A DNA stretch of 64,000 bases from assembly GCA_013398955.1 (NCBI GenBank), contig VWPU01010164.1, positions 496,001 to 560,000 on the forward strand. The letters are read 5' to 3'. Of the stretch, positions 60,301 to 64,000 are shown piece after piece. The stretch is from Callaeas wilsoni. Lineage: Eukaryota; Chordata; Aves; Passeriformes; Callaeidae. Positions within the stretch are counted from its first letter, which is position 1. The number at the start of each line of letters is the position of its first letter. Both the position numbers and the translations under genes were made by a program. Below the pieces are notes generated by a model. It worked only from the letters and a program-made list of their open reading frames with translations. It was not told the origin of the DNA and searched no databases.

Positions 60301-63300
60301 ACTTTTTCTGAACAAACTGCTTTTATATTGTCTTAATCCCTCCAAAAACATTAATAAATCTCAAAGTATTATAAAACAAGGAAAGAATTTCTGGTTTGAT
60401 CAGCTTTCTGACAGCTGCAGTGCATATTGCAAACTAGCTGCTGCTTGACTATGTGGAAATAAAATATCACTGCCATGCTGATACAGGTCCCACTTCTGGG
60501 AAAACCAAAACTGTACACACAAAACTTTTTCAAGTAATTTCTTGTATTTCCCTTTACCATGCATGCTTTTACACACCTGAAGTGCAGATTCTGAATGTAT
60601 TTCATTCTTTAAATGTTTCATCTATTTCAGTAACATCAGGTGAACTACTTTAAAAACAGGCAACTAATGCATATATACTAGCAGCTGCCATTTTTGTGAT
60701 GTTCAATACAGAATAACTTTTTAGAAGGAAATAATTTTTCCTACCTTTGAGGAAGATTTCTGCCTAAAAAGATATAAAAATGATATAAATAGTAAGTACT
60801 TGATTGTTGTCTAAGGCAAGCTGATTTATATTATCCTGGTAATTTTCAAAAGTGCACGTGTATGAATTGGATTGATAGAATTTATTTTATATGGATTTTC
60901 ATTAGTAGATGGTGCAATATGTCATTAACAGAAATCAAGAGAAAGCTCTTGACACACCAAAAGTACAAAAAACAGAAAATATAAGATTATATGGTATCAA
61001 TGGCCTTATTGCCATCAAAAAAAAAAAATTCTTCTCAACAACATGCCAGATTATGTCAACTAAAAGGTTCTTTCTAGTACCTGCAGAACAAAAGTTATAT
61101 TCTATGAAGATAATATAAGAATTACATATAATAAGATCTATAACAATTTTCTGCATTTGAAGATACAAATAGAATTTCACCTTTCTTCCCTGCAGAAAAC
61201 AATTTTATTGAGCAGGAAAATTTCAGGAATAAAATCCTTAGAAATAGAGTTATACAAAAAATGAAATATGTTTCATCAGAAAAATATTATTTCATCTAAA
61301 TCAGAATATTGTATGGATCAGAAACTTAAATGTATCAAGACAGAACTCTGAACATTTTGGAAAACTAATTTTTTTATATAAGACAGAGTTGTGCTTAGTT
61401 CATGTCTAAAATAATTTGTTCTGAACAAAAGCATTTTCGGTGTGGATAGTTAAACAACTCTCCATTGCAATAATATGTTATTTCCTAATGATTAGGTTTC
61501 CAATCTTGACCATCACTTGCATTTTAACAATTTAATCTTCACAATGAGTCTTATTTGCTATTTTTAATTGTCCTTCATAAAACAAGTCTTTACTCTCAAA
61601 AGGCACACTACTTGTTGTATGCATTTATCGGTATACCCTTTAAATGGGCAAACACATTTTTAATCAGTGTAGATTTTATATTGTCTGGAAAGAGAACAAG
61701 ATGTTATATTTGAGAAGTTCTAGTCCAAGACACAGTTTGATTCAAAAATATTTCTTTCTTTAAGAGGAAATATAAAGGCTTCTTTGCATAAACAGTTTCT
61801 TTGTATGAATAATTCCTGTTACAGATCAGGAAGTGGCAGACATAAGATAAGAACACAATCTCTGTTCCAAAGAATTTAACATCAAAATAGGAGCTTAGTA
61901 ACTAAATTACATAATAACAGCTTATCAAGTTGCACATCTTTGTCTACATCCTCCTCTTTTGCTTCCCCTGAGTGGTGTAAACTAGGCTTCAATCCCATCT
62001 TTTACCCACCTGCCTGATTTTACCAGCTAAGTCAAAGAATCTATTAAAATTCACAAAGTTAAGCAGCAGCTGTGTAAGTATTTGCAGGGTCAAGCCCTAG
62101 TAGTTTAAATCTTTACTACATGTGTATGCAGAACCTAGCAATGGGGGGCCTTGAAGGCTCATTTGCATCTCCTTGGCAGAGAAACCTGAGAGCAATTCTT
62201 TCGAAATACTCCAAACTCCACCTTGGAAGCCCTTTGAGGAAAAAGAAAAAAGAGAGGTACAAGCCTTCCTGGTAAGAGAACATTTTTGCAGTCAAGCTAC
62301 ATGGAAAGGACATCAAAAGCTTTTCAGGTAGCAAAATTTTACACTCTGTCATTCAAAATATACTTCTTAGTTTGATATTCATGGGAAAATTTTGGATTCT
62401 CTAAGTATATATTTTCTTTTAATTGATATGAACTAATTTAAGAATACATATATATTTTTTCTGTGTATTTGTCACTGCATATTTGTAAGCCAAATCAATT
62501 TTGCTAACAATAAACAGAATATTTGCATTTCATTAGTATCCTTTTTCACTGTATTTTACTATAAAGTTACCTGCAGGATTGTAGGCTGTGCAGAAACTAA
62601 GCAAACCCATAAAGATGCTGACGAGTCTGTGCGGAGGAGTGGCTGAGAAAAGGCTGGGGTTATATATCAGTTATAGAGACTTGGTTCAGAAAAAGAATAT
62701 AATTTGGGAATAACTCACATGCTATCCTTCAGGAATCTTTTTAGCCATTTTTTAATAGATTTTTTAAACTGAATTTCCTTTCCTATCATAGATAACCATT
62801 TTCCTTTTATTCTCTGGCCTTTTAAACCTTAGTTGCAGATAGGACTGAGAAAGAAGGCATTTTTCTCCTTGTAGGAAACGTCTTGTCTGAACCACAAATC
62901 AAGATGGAAATTTTAAGTGTAGACTGTTTCACATAAATTTAGAAATTGACTGACTTTGTTGAAGTCAATTTTCAATTTGAAGTTAAATTTTCAAATTGAC
63001 TGAAATTTGACTGACAGAAATATACTGACTTTGTGTAGCCATTTCAGAGCTAAATAAATTTTCCCAAATTTGAAACATTTCTTTTACTCTTCTGAGTAAC
63101 AGTTAGGGCATCATCATCACAGGGGCTTGAACCTTGTGCACCAGGGTGATGACCCCAGACACAGTCCTCAGGCACCTCCATGGGGACAGGAGATCAGCCC
63201 CTGAGTTGGCACCTGGAACAGTAGAACCATCATGAGCCCAGGTGATGGCTGCATCATGATGGGGACTTTGAAATGGTGTGGTCTCTCCCATGTGCTATCT

Positions 63301-63955
63301 CCATGGCCATGATATCCCCAAAGCATGTGGAGAACCTCACACATGGTCACCATGGGCTACAACAGATTTGTGCTACATCTCACCTAGGAAATAATGTGGA
63401 AACATCCTTGCAGTTAAAAAAAATTACTGTCCTCATAGTTTGCTAGGCCATATCCCAGTATGTATTGGGTCCATTCAAACTGTCCCTTTTTCAAACAATT
63501 TCCAGTCACCTGTGACAGGTAACAGGGATCGCCTTCAATAGGACAGTAGGCATGCAGCCTACTTTGGGAGTGAAAGAATTTGCTACTACAACCATGTAGA
63601 ACTTTCTCTATTGGTTGACCTCAATGCCCAGGAACATTTTTGGTCATAGTTTATTTAACTGGCATGGATGTAGTTCCTGAAACTTATGTCTGCTCTAAAA
63701 GCCCCCACTGGATCAGTAGAACTTGGAAACGTGCATTACATCAAGGGAAACACAGTCTCTGTGAAGCTGTCTAGAATATAACGAAGGCACTGCTGATCTA
63801 CACTAAGGTAAGGCAGCACTGGAGATACCTAACACAGTGTTTTACTGAACTAATTGAATATGAACTATTTGCCATTATATATAGAAAAAAAGTTATTATA
63901 CTTTGTATTGGTTTTTGCCCTATCTAGAATCCTGTTGTGGCTTGCAGTATGAACT
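54348..63955. other. Long AT-rich non-coding stretch
   Basis: About 9.6 kb without a recognised gene. A small inverted repeat lies at 62973-62998, a possible ancient repeat at about 62050-62105, and a local G+C-rich block at 63100-63360 with many CCATGG and CATGG motifs that I cannot classify. A tRNA-like B box at 60140 is rejected. All open frames are under 90 codons and unremarkable. Confidence 0.5.
62973..62998. repeat. Short perfect inverted repeat
   Basis: CAATTTGAA (62973-62981) is complementary in reverse to TTCAAATTG (62990-62998), with an 8-base loop. It sits among repeated TTGACTGA motifs (62945-63015). Confidence 0.75.
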
Positions 63956-64000
63956 TGTGCTGGTTTGGACACAAATCTAGGAGGAAACATCCCGAAAAGG
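63956..64000 (-). mobile_element. LTR of family B (copy 3), cut by the window edge
   Basis: The last 45 bases begin TGTGCTGGTTTGGACACAAA and follow the first 45 bases of the LTR at 3629 almost base for base. In sense this is the 3' end of a minus-strand LTR whose rest lies beyond the window. Whether it is a solo LTR or part of a provirus cannot be seen here. The bases on its left do not look like a retroviral primer-binding site. Confidence 0.85.

Overview
This window looks like non-coding DNA from a bird nuclear genome, either a gene desert or the inside of a very large intron. The evidence is the repeat content: several chicken-repeat-1 (CR1) LINE fragments, some ending in the AGAATCAT-like octamer repeat typical of the CR1 3' end, plus long terminal repeats (LTRs) of types I recognise from avian endogenous retroviruses. 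I see no mammalian-type L1 or Alu sequence and no bacterial gene organisation. The sequence between repeats is AT-rich and has no open reading frame I can assign to a host gene. No tRNA, rRNA, CRISPR array or recognisable host exon was found.

Layout from left to right: a solo LTR of family A with an exact 5-bp target duplication (1619-2214); an LTR of family B (3629-4285); two separate CR1 copies (5075-5700 and 6343-7530); AT-rich unique sequence; a roughly 1.07-kb LTR of family C (12375-13439); a CR1 copy (17390-18310); a second family A LTR in reverse (19084-19645); a short CR1 tail (21513-21570); a striking G/T-only low-complexity stretch (26671-26880); CR1 fragments at 27945-28330, 30609-31480 (endonuclease part beside a 3' end, reverse transcriptase missing) and 35067-35705; an unclassified block (38190-39070); a CR1 copy split by a later family B LTR (42592-44275); a third family A LTR (53768-54347); and the first 45 bases of another family B LTR at the right edge (63956-64000). 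Recognised mobile elements add up to about 10 kb, roughly 15% of the window.

All the coding potential I can name is broken CR1 ORF2 (endonuclease and reverse transcriptase), so nothing here forms a working pathway. Two points stand out. Every CR1 copy lies on the minus strand, which would fit a large plus-strand host transcription unit. The nested LTR-in-CR1 insertion gives a clear relative age. I found no convincing previously undescribed biological system. The best unexplained signals are the 38190-39070 block, the G/T stretch and a few local hairpin-forming sequences.
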